Assembly: GCA_020851015.1 (NCBI GenBank)
Contig: JADZDN010000280.1
Coordinates: forward strand, 1-8,209
Length of the DNA: 8,209 nucleotides
DNA from: Alphaproteobacteria bacterium
GTDB taxonomy: Bacteria; Pseudomonadota; Alphaproteobacteria; JAEULC01
Direction: 5' to 3'
Part shown: positions 1 through 7,718 of the stretch, one piece after another
Layout of the letters: each line of letters begins with the position of its first letter
How positions within the stretch are numbered: the first letter of the stretch is position 1
Position numbers and translations under genes: made by a program
The notes under the pieces: model-generated
The model's input: the letters and a program-made list of their open reading frames with translations, nothing else
Told to the model about the DNA's origin: nothing
Databases searched by the model: none

Positions 1-2999
1 ACGCGTTCATGGACGCGATGATCCCGGTGCTGAACCCGGCCAACGTGCAGGACATCCTGGACCTCGGCGTCTATGGCTGGGCGCTCTCGCGCTATGCCGG
101 CTGCTGGGCGGCGATGAAGACGATCGCCGAGATCATGGACAGCTCGGCCTCGGTCTCGATCGACCCCACGCGCGTCGCCATTCATATCCCCACCGACTTC
201 GAGATGCCCGAGGGGGGCTTGAACATTCGCTGGCCCGACGCACCGCTGGACCAGGAATATCGGCTGCACAAGTACAAGCTCTACGCGGCGCTGGCCTTCG
301 CCCGCGCCAACAACCTGAACCGCACGGTGATCGACAGCCCGAAGGCGCGGTTCGGCATCGCCACCGCCGGCAAGTCCTACCTCGACGTGATGCAGGCGCT
401 GGAGGATCTGGGCATCGACGCCAAGCACGCCGCCGAGATCGGCCTGCGCGTCTACAAGGTCGGCATGACCTGGCCGCTCGAGCGCGAGGGCGTGCGCCAG
501 TTCGCCGAGGGACTCGAGGAGATACTGGTCGTCGAGGAGAAGCGCGCGGTCATCGAGAACCAGCTCAAGGAGCAGCTCTATAACTGGCGCGAGGACGTGC
601 GCCCGCGGGTGATCGGCAAGTTCGACGAGAAGCGCGAGTGGATCCTGCCGTCGAACGATGAACTGACCCCCGCGCGCATCGCCCGCGTCATCGCTTCGCG
701 CATCCAGCGTTTCTATTCCTCCGACCGCATCCAGCGACGCCTGGCCTTCCTGGCCGAGAAGGAGAAGGCGCTGGCGGAGCCCCGGCCCGAGATGAAGCGC
801 GTGCCCTATTTCTGCTCGGGCTGCCCGCACAACACCTCGACCAAGGTGCCGGAGGGCAGCCGGGCGCTGGCGGGGATCGGCTGCCACTACATGGCGCAGT
901 GGATGGACCGCAACACGGCGACCTTCACGCAGATGGGTGGCGAGGGCGTCACCTGGGTCGGCCAGGCGCCGTTCACCGAGACGCCGCATGTCTTCGCCAA
1001 CCTGGGCGACGGCACCTATATCCATTCCGGCATCCTGGCGGTGCGCCAGTCGGTCGCCGCCGGCGTCAACATGACCTACAAGCTGCTCTACAACGACGCG
1101 GTCGCGATGACCGGCGGCCAGCGCCACGACGCCAATTTCGACGTCGCGCTGATCACCCACCAGCTTTACGGCGAAGGGGTGAAGAAGGTCGTCGTGGTCT
1201 CGGACGAACCGGACAAGTATCCGGTCGGCGCCGACTTCGCCCAGGGCGTCACCGTGCATCACCGCGACGAGCTGGACACGCTGCAGCGCCAGCTGCGCGG
1301 GATTCCCGGCGTCACCGCCATCGTCTACGACCAGACCTGCGCGGCCGAGAAGCGCCGGCGGCGCAAGCGCGGGCTGATGGTCGATCCGCCCAAGCGCGCC
1401 TTCATCAACGACCTGGTGTGCGAGGGCTGCGGCGATTGCGGGGTGAAGTCGAACTGCCTCAGCGTGGTGCCGCTGGAGACCGAGTTCGGCCGCAAGCGCG
1501 CGATCGAGCAGTCGACCTGCAACAAGGACATGTCCTGCGTCGAGGGGTTCTGCCCCAGCTTCGTGACGATCCATGGCGGCGGATTGCGCAAGCCCGAGCG
1601 CCTGCCGGGCGGCGCCGAGATCGAGATGGCGCTGCCCGATCCCGCGATCCCCGCGCTCGAGCGCCCCTACGGCATCCTGGTCACCGGCGTCGGCGGCACC
1701 GGCGTGGTGACGATCGGCGCGCTGATCGGCATGGCCGCGCACCTCGAGGGCAAGGGCTGCGCCGTCCTCGACATGACCGGCCTGGCGCAGAAGGGCGGCT
1801 CGGTCGTCTCGCATATCCGCATCGCGGCCAGGCCCGAGGACATCCACGCGGTGCGCATCGCCGCCGGCGGCGCGCGGCTGGTGCTGGGCTGCGACATGAT
1901 GGTCGCGGCCGGGTTCGACGGGCTGGCGAAGATGGAGCGCGGCACGACCCGCGCGATCATCAACAGCCACGAGACCACGACCGGCGACTTCACCCGCAAT
2001 CCCGACCTGCAGTTCCCCGGCCGCGCCATGGCCGATGCGATCGTGGCGGCGGTCGGGAAGGATGCCGCCAGCTTCGTCGACGCCACCCGGCTGGCCACCG
2101 CGCTGCTCGGCGATTCGATCGCGACCAACCTGTTCATGCTGGGCTTCGCCTTCCAGCGCGGGCTGGTGCCGGTCAGCGAGGAAGCGCTGCTGCGCGCGAT
2201 CGAGCTGAACGCCGTGGCTGTCGACGCCAACAAGCGCGCCTTCCGCTGGGGCCGGCGCGCGGCGCATGACCTGGAAGCGGTCGAGCGCGCGGCCAAGCCG
2301 GTCACGCCGATCGCCATGGCCAAGCCGGACATCGCGACGACGCTCGAAGACATGGTCGAGCGGCGCATCCGCTTCCTGACCGACTATCAGGACGCGGCCT
2401 ATGCGCGGCGATACAAGGACCTGGTGGTGCGCGTGCAGCGCGTGGAGGCCGATCGCGCGAAGGGCATGACCGGCCTGGCCCACGCCGTCGCGCGCAACTA
2501 CTTCAAGCTGCTGGCGTACAAGGACGAGTACGAGGTGGCGCGGCTCTACGCCGATCCGGCCTTCGCCGGGAAGCTGCGCGCCAATTTCGACGGCGACTAC
2601 AAGCTGCGCTTCCACCTGGCGCCGCCCTTGATCGCGCCCAAGGACCCGGCGACGGGCGAGGCCAAGAAGATGTCGTTCGGACCGTGGATGCTGCCTGCGT
2701 TCAAGCTGCTGGCGAAGCTCAAGGGCCTGCGCGGCACGCCGTTCGACGTCTTCGGCCGCACCGAGGAGCGCCGCATGGAACGCCGGCTCGTCGCCGACTA
2801 CGAAGAAACGATCGACGAGATCCTCCAGCGCCTGTCGCACGACAACCACGCCACGGCCGTGGCGATCGCCGACATTCCCGAGCACATCCGCGGCTACGGC
2901 CACGTGAAGCAGCGGCACCTGCGCGACGCCAAGGCCAAGGAGGCCGCGCTCCTGGCGCGGTTCCGGGCGCCGGCCCAGCCGCGCGCGGCGGCGGAGTGA
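1..2999 (+). CDS. Indolepyruvate ferredoxin oxidoreductase, fused single-chain form (5' partial)
   Basis: This enzyme family oxidatively decarboxylates aryl-pyruvates such as indolepyruvate or phenylpyruvate to the acyl-CoA, reducing ferredoxin in the cytoplasm. The frame is open to the left edge (first full codon at 3), so the ATG at 9 is internal; the known family is about 1,150-1,190 residues and roughly 170 are missing. Numbering from that internal Met (996 residues visible): the rest of the pyruvate-oxidoreductase N-terminal region, then FCSGCPHN at 268-275. The thiamine-diphosphate motif is GDGTYIHSG at 333-341 with N362-D363 and AMTGGQ at 366-371. A cysteine-rich iron-sulfur region follows (C471, C474, C477, C483, C504, C510, C515). 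The gamma-type domain has GVGGTGVVT at 560-568 and LAQKGGSVVSH at 592-602. The C-terminal ~200 residues match the DUF6537 extension of this family. The stop overlaps the downstream DUF1491 start. The substrate is inferred from the family and could be another branched or aromatic 2-oxoacid. Confidence 0.95.
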   Translation, partial: AFMDAMIPVLNPANVQDILDLGVYGWALSRYAGCWAAMKTIAEIMDSSASVSIDPTRVAIHIPTDFEMPEGGLNIRWPDAPLDQEYRLHKYKLYAALAFARANNLNRTVIDSPKARFGIATAGKSYLDVMQALEDLGIDAKHAAEIGLRVYKVGMTWPLEREGVRQFAEGLEEILVVEEKRAVIENQLKEQLYNWREDVRPRVIGKFDEKREWILPSNDELTPARIARVIASRIQRFYSSDRIQRRLAFLAEKEKALAEPRPEMKRVPYFCSGCPHNTSTKVPEGSRALAGIGCHYMAQWMDRNTATFTQMGGEGVTWVGQAPFTETPHVFANLGDGTYIHSGILAVRQSVAAGVNMTYKLLYNDAVAMTGGQRHDANFDVALITHQLYGEGVKKVVVVSDEPDKYPVGADFAQGVTVHHRDELDTLQRQLRGIPGVTAIVYDQTCAAEKRRRRKRGLMVDPPKRAFINDLVCEGCGDCGVKSNCLSVVPLETEFGRKRAIEQSTCNKDMSCVEGFCPSFVTIHGGGLRKPERLPGGAEIEMALPDPAIPALERPYGILVTGVGGTGVVTIGALIGMAAHLEGKGCAVLDMTGLAQKGGSVVSHIRIAARPEDIHAVRIAAGGARLVLGCDMMVAAGFDGLAKMERGTTRAIINSHETTTGDFTRNPDLQFPGRAMADAIVAAVGKDAASFVDATRLATALLGDSIATNLFMLGFAFQRGLVPVSEEALLRAIELNAVAVDANKRAFRWGRRAAHDLEAVERAAKPVTPIAMAKPDIATTLEDMVERRIRFLTDYQDAAYARRYKDLVVRVQRVEADRAKGMTGLAHAVARNYFKLLAYKDEYEVARLYADPAFAGKLRANFDGDYKLRFHLAPPLIAPKDPATGEAKKMSFGPWMLPAFKLLAKLKGLRGTPFDVFGRTEERRMERRLVADYEETIDEILQRLSHDNHATAVAIADIPEHIRGYGHVKQRHLRDAKAKEAALLARFRAPAQPRAAAE

Positions 3000-3334
3000 G
3001 CGAGGCGCGGCTTTCAACCCGGCTGTGGGTGCAGGCGATGATCCGCCGCTGCTCGGTGGACGGCGTCACCGCCGTCCTGCTGCGCCGCGGCGACGAGGAT
3101 CGCGGCGCGGTGATGCTGAAGGTCAACCGCTTCGACGGCGGCTGCACCGTGTGGACGCAGACCCGCACGATGGACGGCGCGCCCGCCTGGATGCGCGGCA
3201 CCGGGCCCGACGCGGTGGCGGAGCAGGCGGCCGACGCCTATGTCGAGCGCCAGGTGAAGCGCGATCCCGACCTGTGGGTCGTCGAGATCGAGGATCGCCA
3301 CGCCCGCTTTATGCCGGACGGCAAGATCGTCTGA
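2996..3334 (+). CDS. DUF1491 family protein
   Basis: This is a 112-residue soluble protein with no signal peptide or membrane segment. It resembles the DUF1491 family, which is typically about 105-115 residues, found mainly in Alphaproteobacteria, and has no established function. Family-like features are an early RLWVQAMIRRC stretch, an LLRRGDEDRGAVMLKV segment that looks like two beta strands around a charged turn, and near the C-terminus RDPDLWVVEIEDR. The GTG at 2996 was chosen because it gives the family length and starts inside the TGA of the preceding oxidoreductase (GTGA overlap). The same frame is open further upstream inside that gene, but there it would read as arginine- and alanine-rich shadow sequence. 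Only a weak GGCGGA precedes the start, consistent with translational coupling. Its link to the oxidoreductase is positional only. Confidence 0.85.
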   Translation: MSEARLSTRLWVQAMIRRCSVDGVTAVLLRRGDEDRGAVMLKVNRFDGGCTVWTQTRTMDGAPAWMRGTGPDAVAEQAADAYVERQVKRDPDLWVVEIEDRHARFMPDGKIV

Positions 3335-3335
3335 G

Positions 3336-3359
3336 GCGCGATCAAGCGTCCGATCGCGC
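3336..3359. terminator. Inverted repeat at the convergent gene junction, possible bidirectional terminator
   Basis: Perfect 8-bp arms, GCGCGATC (3336-3343) and GATCGCGC (3352-3359), flank an 8-nt loop. The element begins two bases after the DUF1491 stop and covers the stop codon of the convergent membrane-protein gene (3342-3344). There is no T-tract on either side, so it is not a canonical intrinsic terminator. A terminating or mRNA-end-stabilising role is inferred from position. Confidence 0.35.
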
Positions 3360-4349
3360 GCGCGCCTGCGCCAAGCGGGTCGCCAACCGCATTGCCGGCG
3401 CCAGGCACAGGACGCCGATCAGCACCGCGAACCACAGCGTCGTCACGCGCATGATGCCGGTACCGGCGACCGCGGCCGATTCGCCGACGCCCAGCGAAAT
3501 CAACAGGCCCACCATACCGAGCTCGGCGCCGCCCACGCCGCCTGGCAGCATGGTCGCCACGCCCATCAGGATCGACAGGCAGAAGACCAGCGCGGCCGTC
3601 GAATACGATACGTCGCCCGCCAGACGGCTGAGAACGAGGTGAAAGGAATAGCCCTCGAGCGCCCAGCCGGCTGCGGCCGACAGCACCACCGGACCGTAGA
3701 CCCGCCAGTCGGAGAGCCGGCGCATCGACCGCAGCATCCGGCGCAATCGCGCGAAGAGCCGTGGCAGGACCCCCGTCAGGCGGTAGCCGGCATTCAGGAG
3801 CCACAGGAACAGCTCCGGCCGCAAGAACACGAGGTTCGCCAGTACCGCTAGGACGAAAATGAAGATACCGGCCTCGCGATAGACGCCCAAGGTCAGGGCG
3901 CCCACGCATCCCACGATCGCGATGCCGGCGGTGTCGGACAGGCGGTCGATCAGGAGCAGCGGCGCGGTCGCCTCGTAGCGATAGCCGTAACCCTGGCGCA
4001 GCAGCCACTGGCGCAATACCTCGCCGACCTTGCCGGGGGTGACGATCATCGCAAAGCCGGAACAGAAGAACAGCGCATGCCGCAGGATCGGAACCTCGAT
4101 CCCGATCGTCCGCGCGCAGTAGTGCCAGCGCAGGAACCGCAGGCTGAAACTCGCCAGCGCCAGGCCGAACATCGTCACGAGCAGGGGAAGATCGACCTTG
4201 GCGAGCTGGCGGACCAGATCCTCCACGCCCGACACGGCTGCCGCGATCATGACCAGCGCGACGAAGGCCACTAGCATCGCGACGATCCACCGCTCGGCCC
4301 GCCGCGCGTCGGGCGGGGCCACGCGGCGCTGGTCGGGACCGCCGCTCAT
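3342..4349 (-). CDS. LPG synthase TM-domain / flippase-like integral membrane protein (UPF0104-type)
   Basis: A 335-residue polytopic inner-membrane protein resembling the lysylphosphatidylglycerol synthase transmembrane domain (AglD/YbhN/UPF0104) group. Family members act in phosphatidylglycerol aminoacylation and flipping or in lipid-linked sugar metabolism; this one lacks the C-terminal aminoacyl-transferase domain and is the TM-only form. Hydrophobic segments lie at about 21-41, 54-72, 127-156, 160-178, 219-240, 250-270, 275-290 and 298-320. Family hallmarks are TPGKVGE (104-110) followed by RQWLLRQG (113-120), DRLSDTAG (135-142) and MLPGGVGGAE (267-276). A basic stretch with many arginines at about 197-216 is probably a cytoplasmic loop. 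The ATG at 4349 gives a short cytoplasmic lead before the first helix; its Shine-Dalgarno is weak. It is convergent with DUF1491 (7-bp gap) and divergent from the glycosyltransferase, suggesting a shared envelope role. The actual substrate is unknown. Confidence 0.85.
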   Translation of the reverse strand: MSGGPDQRRVAPPDARRAERWIVAMLVAFVALVMIAAAVSGVEDLVRQLAKVDLPLLVTMFGLALASFSLRFLRWHYCARTIGIEVPILRHALFFCSGFAMIVTPGKVGEVLRQWLLRQGYGYRYEATAPLLLIDRLSDTAGIAIVGCVGALTLGVYREAGIFIFVLAVLANLVFLRPELFLWLLNAGYRLTGVLPRLFARLRRMLRSMRRLSDWRVYGPVVLSAAAGWALEGYSFHLVLSRLAGDVSYSTAALVFCLSILMGVATMLPGGVGGAELGMVGLLISLGVGESAAVAGTGIMRVTTLWFAVLIGVLCLAPAMRLATRLAQARARSDA

Positions 4350-4417
4350 CGGCCGCGGCCTGCCCGCGTTTCAGTCGGCATTGCTGGATTCCACCTAGGA
4401 TGGATGCGGGGGGCAAC

Positions 4418-4444
4418 CGGCGGCGCAGTCTACGCGCGCCGCCG
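4418..4444. repeat. GC-rich inverted repeat in the divergent intergenic region
   Basis: Perfect 9-bp arms, CGGCGGCGC (4418-4426) and GCGCCGCCG (4436-4444), are separated by 9 nt. It lies between the divergent membrane-protein and glycosyltransferase genes. No T-tract follows on either strand. In DNA this GC-rich, repeats of this kind arise readily by chance, so a hairpin or regulatory role is only possible. Confidence 0.25.
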
Positions 4445-4476
4445 ATTCCAGGATAAGCAAAAATGCGTCCCAACGG

Positions 4477-4493
4477 CTTAATGGTCGATTAAG
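4477..4493. promoter_or_regulatory. A/T-rich dyad, candidate operator of the divergent gene pair
   Basis: CTTAAT (4477-4482) and ATTAAG (4488-4493) form a perfect 6-bp inverted repeat around the 5-nt centre GGTCG. It sits in the most A/T-rich part of the only divergent intergenic region in the window, upstream of the glycosyltransferase start. A short palindrome of this form is typical of a dimeric regulator site. I could not identify convincing -35/-10 elements around it; TAAGAT at 4490-4495 is at most a partial -10 match. Confidence 0.3.
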
Positions 4494-4555
4494 ATCTGGT
4501 GCTCGATCTTGCGGTCGCCCCGCGGTGGCAGGCGGGCGGCCCTCCGTGCAACCCG

Positions 4556-6175
4556 ATGAAAGATGCCGGCATGCGTGAACGCGGCACATCCTCCAGGATC
4601 CATATCGTTGCCTTCCTGGCGATCGCGGCCGTCGCGGCGGCCTGCTATGCGACCTCGCCAACCGGCGGGGATTTCGTATGGTCGGACGCGCCGCGACATG
4701 CGCTCAATGGGGCGTTTCTGTTCGACATGCTGCGCGAGTTTCCCGTCCGCGATCCGGTTCGCTGGGCCTACGACTACTACCTGCAATACCCGGCGCTTTC
4801 GATCCTGTTCTATCCGCCGCTGTTCTACGTGCTGCTGGTCCCGGTCTACGCGCTGTTCGGCGTGTCGCAGGCCTCTGCGTTGCTGCTCAGCGCGGGGTTC
4901 ATGTTCATGCTCGGCCTGTCGAGTTTCGCCCTCGCGCGGCGGCTGATGCCGCCGCTGGCGGCGCTCGGCGTCGGCATCGCGGCGATGGCGAGCCCCGAGA
5001 TGGCCTTCTGGGGCCGTATGGTGATGCTCGACATCCCGTCGCTCGCGCTGGCGACCTGGGCGGTCGTGCATTTCCTACGCTTCGGCGACAACGGCCGCAC
5101 GGCGGACCTGGCGGCGTTCCTGCTCCTGTTCCTCTGTGCGCTCTACACCCGGCAGACGGTAGCGTTCCTCGCGCCGGCGTTGGGCGTGTACCTGCTGTGG
5201 AAGCGCGGCTGGCGGTTCCTGGTCGAGCCGCGCAGCTGGTTGGCCGGCGTGCTCGTTGGCATTGCCCTGGCGCCGCTGGTCTATATCAACCTGCGCTTCG
5301 CCAGCTTCAATTTCGAGCAGGCCGGCGCCGGCACGCTGCGTCATGGCGATGCCCTGGGCGAGGCGCTCTTCTATCTCGCTGCGATGCCCAGCCAGATGGG
5401 CTGGCCGCTGTTCATCGCCGGGCTATTGGGACTGGCGCTGTTCGCCCTGGGCCGGCTCGACCGCAGCGATCGGGCTCAGCACCTGCTGCTCCTTGCGTGG
5501 ATCGTGCTGTGCTATGCGATGTTCACGCCGATCGCGCTGAAGTCCCCACGCTACACCCTGCCACTGGTCGTGCCCTGGGCGATCTTCGCCGGCCTGGCGG
5601 TGACGGCGTTGCTGCGCCGGCGCGGCTCCGTCCTGGTCATGGCAGGTGCGCTCTGCATCGTCGCGTGGACGCTTGCCTTCCGGCCGGTATTCTCGTTCAA
5701 GGGCATGCACGAGGCGGCCATGGCGGCAGCCAAGGCGGCGCCACCCGATTCGAACATCTTCTTCTCGGGCAAGTATGACGGCGCCTTCATCTTCGCGAGC
5801 CGCGCCGACAGCGGCCGCCGCGACCTTTCGGTGATCCGCGCCGACAAGGTGCTGGTGCAGGTCCGCGTCGAGCGCGCCCACGGGATCACCGAGGCGCAGA
5901 TGACCGACGCGGAGATGCTGCAGAAGATCCGCGACCTGGGATTGAAGACCATCGTGCACCACGTGGGCTTCTGGACCGACGTGCCGATCATCGCGCGCTT
6001 CGAGAAGCTGCTGCGGACGCCCGCCTTCACCGAGATCGGGCGCATCCCCATCGCCGCCAATTTCCCCACCAGCGACGCCACCCAGCTCGTCGTCTACCGG
6101 CCCAATTTCCCGGTGGCAGACGGGCGGCCGAAACTGCCGATGGCGCTGGGCCACACGGGCGACGTGATCAAATAG
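4556..6175 (+). CDS. ArnT/GT39-like integral membrane glycosyltransferase
   Basis: A 539-residue polytopic membrane protein resembling the dolichyl-phosphate-mannose / ArnT-type (GT39, PMT_2) superfamily, GT-C enzymes that transfer a sugar from a polyprenyl-phosphate donor on the periplasmic side. After a first helix (about 16-33) comes GGDFVWSDAPRHALNG (37-52), at the place of the catalytic acidic loop in this superfamily; D39 and D44 are candidates. Then YPALSILFYPPLFY (78-91), MLDIPSL (157-163) and KSPRYTLP (329-336), the last matching the K-x-P-R-Y pattern common in ArnT-like enzymes. About ten further hydrophobic segments run to residue ~380, followed by a ~160-residue soluble C-terminal domain. 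The start is uncertain: GTG 4499 adds 19 atypical residues and ATG 4571 removes 5; none has a clear Shine-Dalgarno. It ends 79 bp before the PLP enzyme. Donor and acceptor cannot be read from the sequence. Confidence 0.82.
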   Translation: MKDAGMRERGTSSRIHIVAFLAIAAVAAACYATSPTGGDFVWSDAPRHALNGAFLFDMLREFPVRDPVRWAYDYYLQYPALSILFYPPLFYVLLVPVYALFGVSQASALLLSAGFMFMLGLSSFALARRLMPPLAALGVGIAAMASPEMAFWGRMVMLDIPSLALATWAVVHFLRFGDNGRTADLAAFLLLFLCALYTRQTVAFLAPALGVYLLWKRGWRFLVEPRSWLAGVLVGIALAPLVYINLRFASFNFEQAGAGTLRHGDALGEALFYLAAMPSQMGWPLFIAGLLGLALFALGRLDRSDRAQHLLLLAWIVLCYAMFTPIALKSPRYTLPLVVPWAIFAGLAVTALLRRRGSVLVMAGALCIVAWTLAFRPVFSFKGMHEAAMAAAKAAPPDSNIFFSGKYDGAFIFASRADSGRRDLSVIRADKVLVQVRVERAHGITEAQMTDAEMLQKIRDLGLKTIVHHVGFWTDVPIIARFEKLLRTPAFTEIGRIPIAANFPTSDATQLVVYRPNFPVADGRPKLPMALGHTGDVIK

Positions 6176-6242
6176 CCGCATGGACTCGCCTCCCGGCGCT
6201 GGCTAGGATTCGCTCCATCGATTGCGTATCGCATCTCGCCAC

Positions 6243-6249
6243 GGGAGGA
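6243..6249 (+). promoter_or_regulatory. Shine-Dalgarno of the PLP enzyme gene
   Basis: GGGAGGA lies 5 nt upstream of the ATG at 6255. This is the strongest ribosome-binding site in the window. It decides the start against the in-frame TTG at 6222, which would add 11 residues upstream of it. Confidence 0.8.
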
Positions 6250-6254
6250 TTTCG

Positions 6255-7703
6255 ATGGCGGCGACGAAGAACGACCTCAGCGAAGGCTTGGCCTTCTTCT
6301 GGCGCAAGGATCTCCACAGCGAGGGCAAGGAGGTCAGCGACCTGGCCCAGCGCTTCGTCGCCAACCGCGCCAAGGCGCTGATCTACCATCACCAGGGCCT
6401 GGGCAACTACTTCACCTACCGCCACGCTATCCCGATCCTCGAGGTGGACGCCAAGTCGATCTTCGCCGACGGCAAGCTGAAGCTGCCGGACGACTACACC
6501 GATCTCGGCTACATGTGGTCGCAGGCCGGCCCCCCGCAATGCGCGCTCGACGCCATCCGCGCGCATGTCGACGAGGAGACGGTGGCGCCCTATCCGCCCG
6601 ACCTGATCGCGCCGTTGCGCGAGATCGCGGCGACGCAGAAGTTCAAGCGTCCGCGCTCGCGCGATTTCGACGTGATGGGCGTGGAGGGCGCGCAGGGCGG
6701 CATCGGCTACACCTTCCTGTCGTTCCTCGATCCGGGCGACGAGATCCTGATCACCGACCCCAGCTACATGCACTTCGCGCCGGGGCCGCAGGTCGAAGGG
6801 GCGGTGGTGAAGTCGATCCCGCTGGGCCCGCACAACCGCTTCCGCCTCGATCCCGACGAGGTCAAGGCGGCGATCACCAACCGCACCAAGATGCTGATCG
6901 TGTGCGATCCGCTGAACCCGTTCGGCACGGTGCAGAGCCGCGACGAGCTGCTGGAGATCGCCCGCATCTGCCGGCGCAACAACGTGCTGATCTTCAACAA
7001 CATCACGCACGCCACGCACCAGACCAACCCGAACGCCGTGCACACGCCGATGTCCGCGCTCTACCGGGACACCGACGTCGACCACGTGGTCGCGACCACC
7101 GGCATGTCCAAGGGCTATGCGCTGGCGTCGATCCGCATGGGCTTCCTGGCCGGGCATCCGCACCTGCTGAAGGCGCCGGCGATGCTGAAGATGGAAGTGA
7201 CCAAGATCCACAACAACATGCTGGGCCAGTACGCGGCGCTCGCGGCGCTGAACGACCAGGACTACGTCGCGGCCTCGACCCAGGTGATGCGCCGCAACCT
7301 GGCGCTGGTGAAGAAGGCGGTGGCCAAGTCGGACGGCGTCGCCATCCCGGTCGAGCCGGACTACGGCTTCTGCATGTGCCTGGACGTGGAAGGCACCGGC
7401 GTCAGCGCGCAGGAATTGACGGTGGCGCTGTTCAAGCAGGGCTATTGCGCCATCCCGGGCGACGCGCTGGGCGAGGTGGGGGCGACGCGCTTCCTGCGCA
7501 TCAACTACTCGCAGAAGGAGGCGTGGCGCCTGGAGAAGTTCGCCGACGCGCTGCCCGCCGCGATCCGCGACGCGCAGAGCGGCAAGTACCTGGAAGGTGT
7601 CAAGGGCTTCTACCGCCAGGTCAAGACCGACCGCTCGGCCCGCATCCAGCAGGAACTCGCCGCCCGCAAACTGCCGAAACCCCGCGCGACCGCGGCGGAG
7701 TAG
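6255..7703 (+). CDS. Fold-type I PLP-dependent aminotransferase-family protein (class I/II) with altered active site
   Basis: A 482-residue cytoplasmic enzyme of the class I/II aminotransferase superfamily, which usually transfers amino groups between amino acids and 2-oxoacids. Visible landmarks: GVEGAQGGIG (142-151) at the phosphate-binding turn; FLDPGDEILITDPSY (157-171) with the usual cofactor-stacking aromatic region; NPFG (221-224, N221 equivalent to aspartate aminotransferase Asn194); TTGMSKGYALASIRMGF (281-297) with Schiff-base lysine K286 and R294; RFLRINYS (412-419) with R415 as the likely carboxylate-binding arginine. Where the family has D-E-x-Y, this protein has NNIT (248-251), so the pyridine-nitrogen Asp and the O3' Tyr are both replaced. 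The serine three residues before the lysine is G283. The N-terminal ~80 residues are longer than in typical members. The start is fixed by GGGAGGA. It could be a non-transaminase PLP enzyme; substrate unknown. Confidence 0.85.
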   Translation: MAATKNDLSEGLAFFWRKDLHSEGKEVSDLAQRFVANRAKALIYHHQGLGNYFTYRHAIPILEVDAKSIFADGKLKLPDDYTDLGYMWSQAGPPQCALDAIRAHVDEETVAPYPPDLIAPLREIAATQKFKRPRSRDFDVMGVEGAQGGIGYTFLSFLDPGDEILITDPSYMHFAPGPQVEGAVVKSIPLGPHNRFRLDPDEVKAAITNRTKMLIVCDPLNPFGTVQSRDELLEIARICRRNNVLIFNNITHATHQTNPNAVHTPMSALYRDTDVDHVVATTGMSKGYALASIRMGFLAGHPHLLKAPAMLKMEVTKIHNNMLGQYAALAALNDQDYVAASTQVMRRNLALVKKAVAKSDGVAIPVEPDYGFCMCLDVEGTGVSAQELTVALFKQGYCAIPGDALGEVGATRFLRINYSQKEAWRLEKFADALPAAIRDAQSGKYLEGVKGFYRQVKTDRSARIQQELAARKLPKPRATAAE

Positions 7704-7718
7704 GGCCGGGCCGCGGCC

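Noticed and set aside
9..11. ATG at 9 as the start of the oxidoreductase
   Set aside because: In-frame sequence continues to the left edge (A-F before M-D-A-M), the family has about 170 more N-terminal residues, and there is no ribosome-binding site visible.
899..2269. 456-residue plus-strand frame inside the oxidoreductase gene
   Set aside because: It is arginine- and alanine-rich shadow sequence within a gene that has intact TPP and cysteine motifs in the main frame.
3238..4473. 411-residue minus-strand frame overlapping the flippase-like gene
   Set aside because: It reads the same strand in another frame and gives an Arg/Pro/Gly/Ala-rich sequence with no transmembrane pattern. The 335-residue frame carries the family motifs and hydrophobic periodicity.
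2983..7703. Similar ends of two proteins (PRAAAE and PRATAAE) encoded near 2983-2999 and 7681-7703
   Set aside because: These are short Ala/Pro/Arg-rich disordered tails common in high-GC genomes. The surrounding DNA is not repeated.
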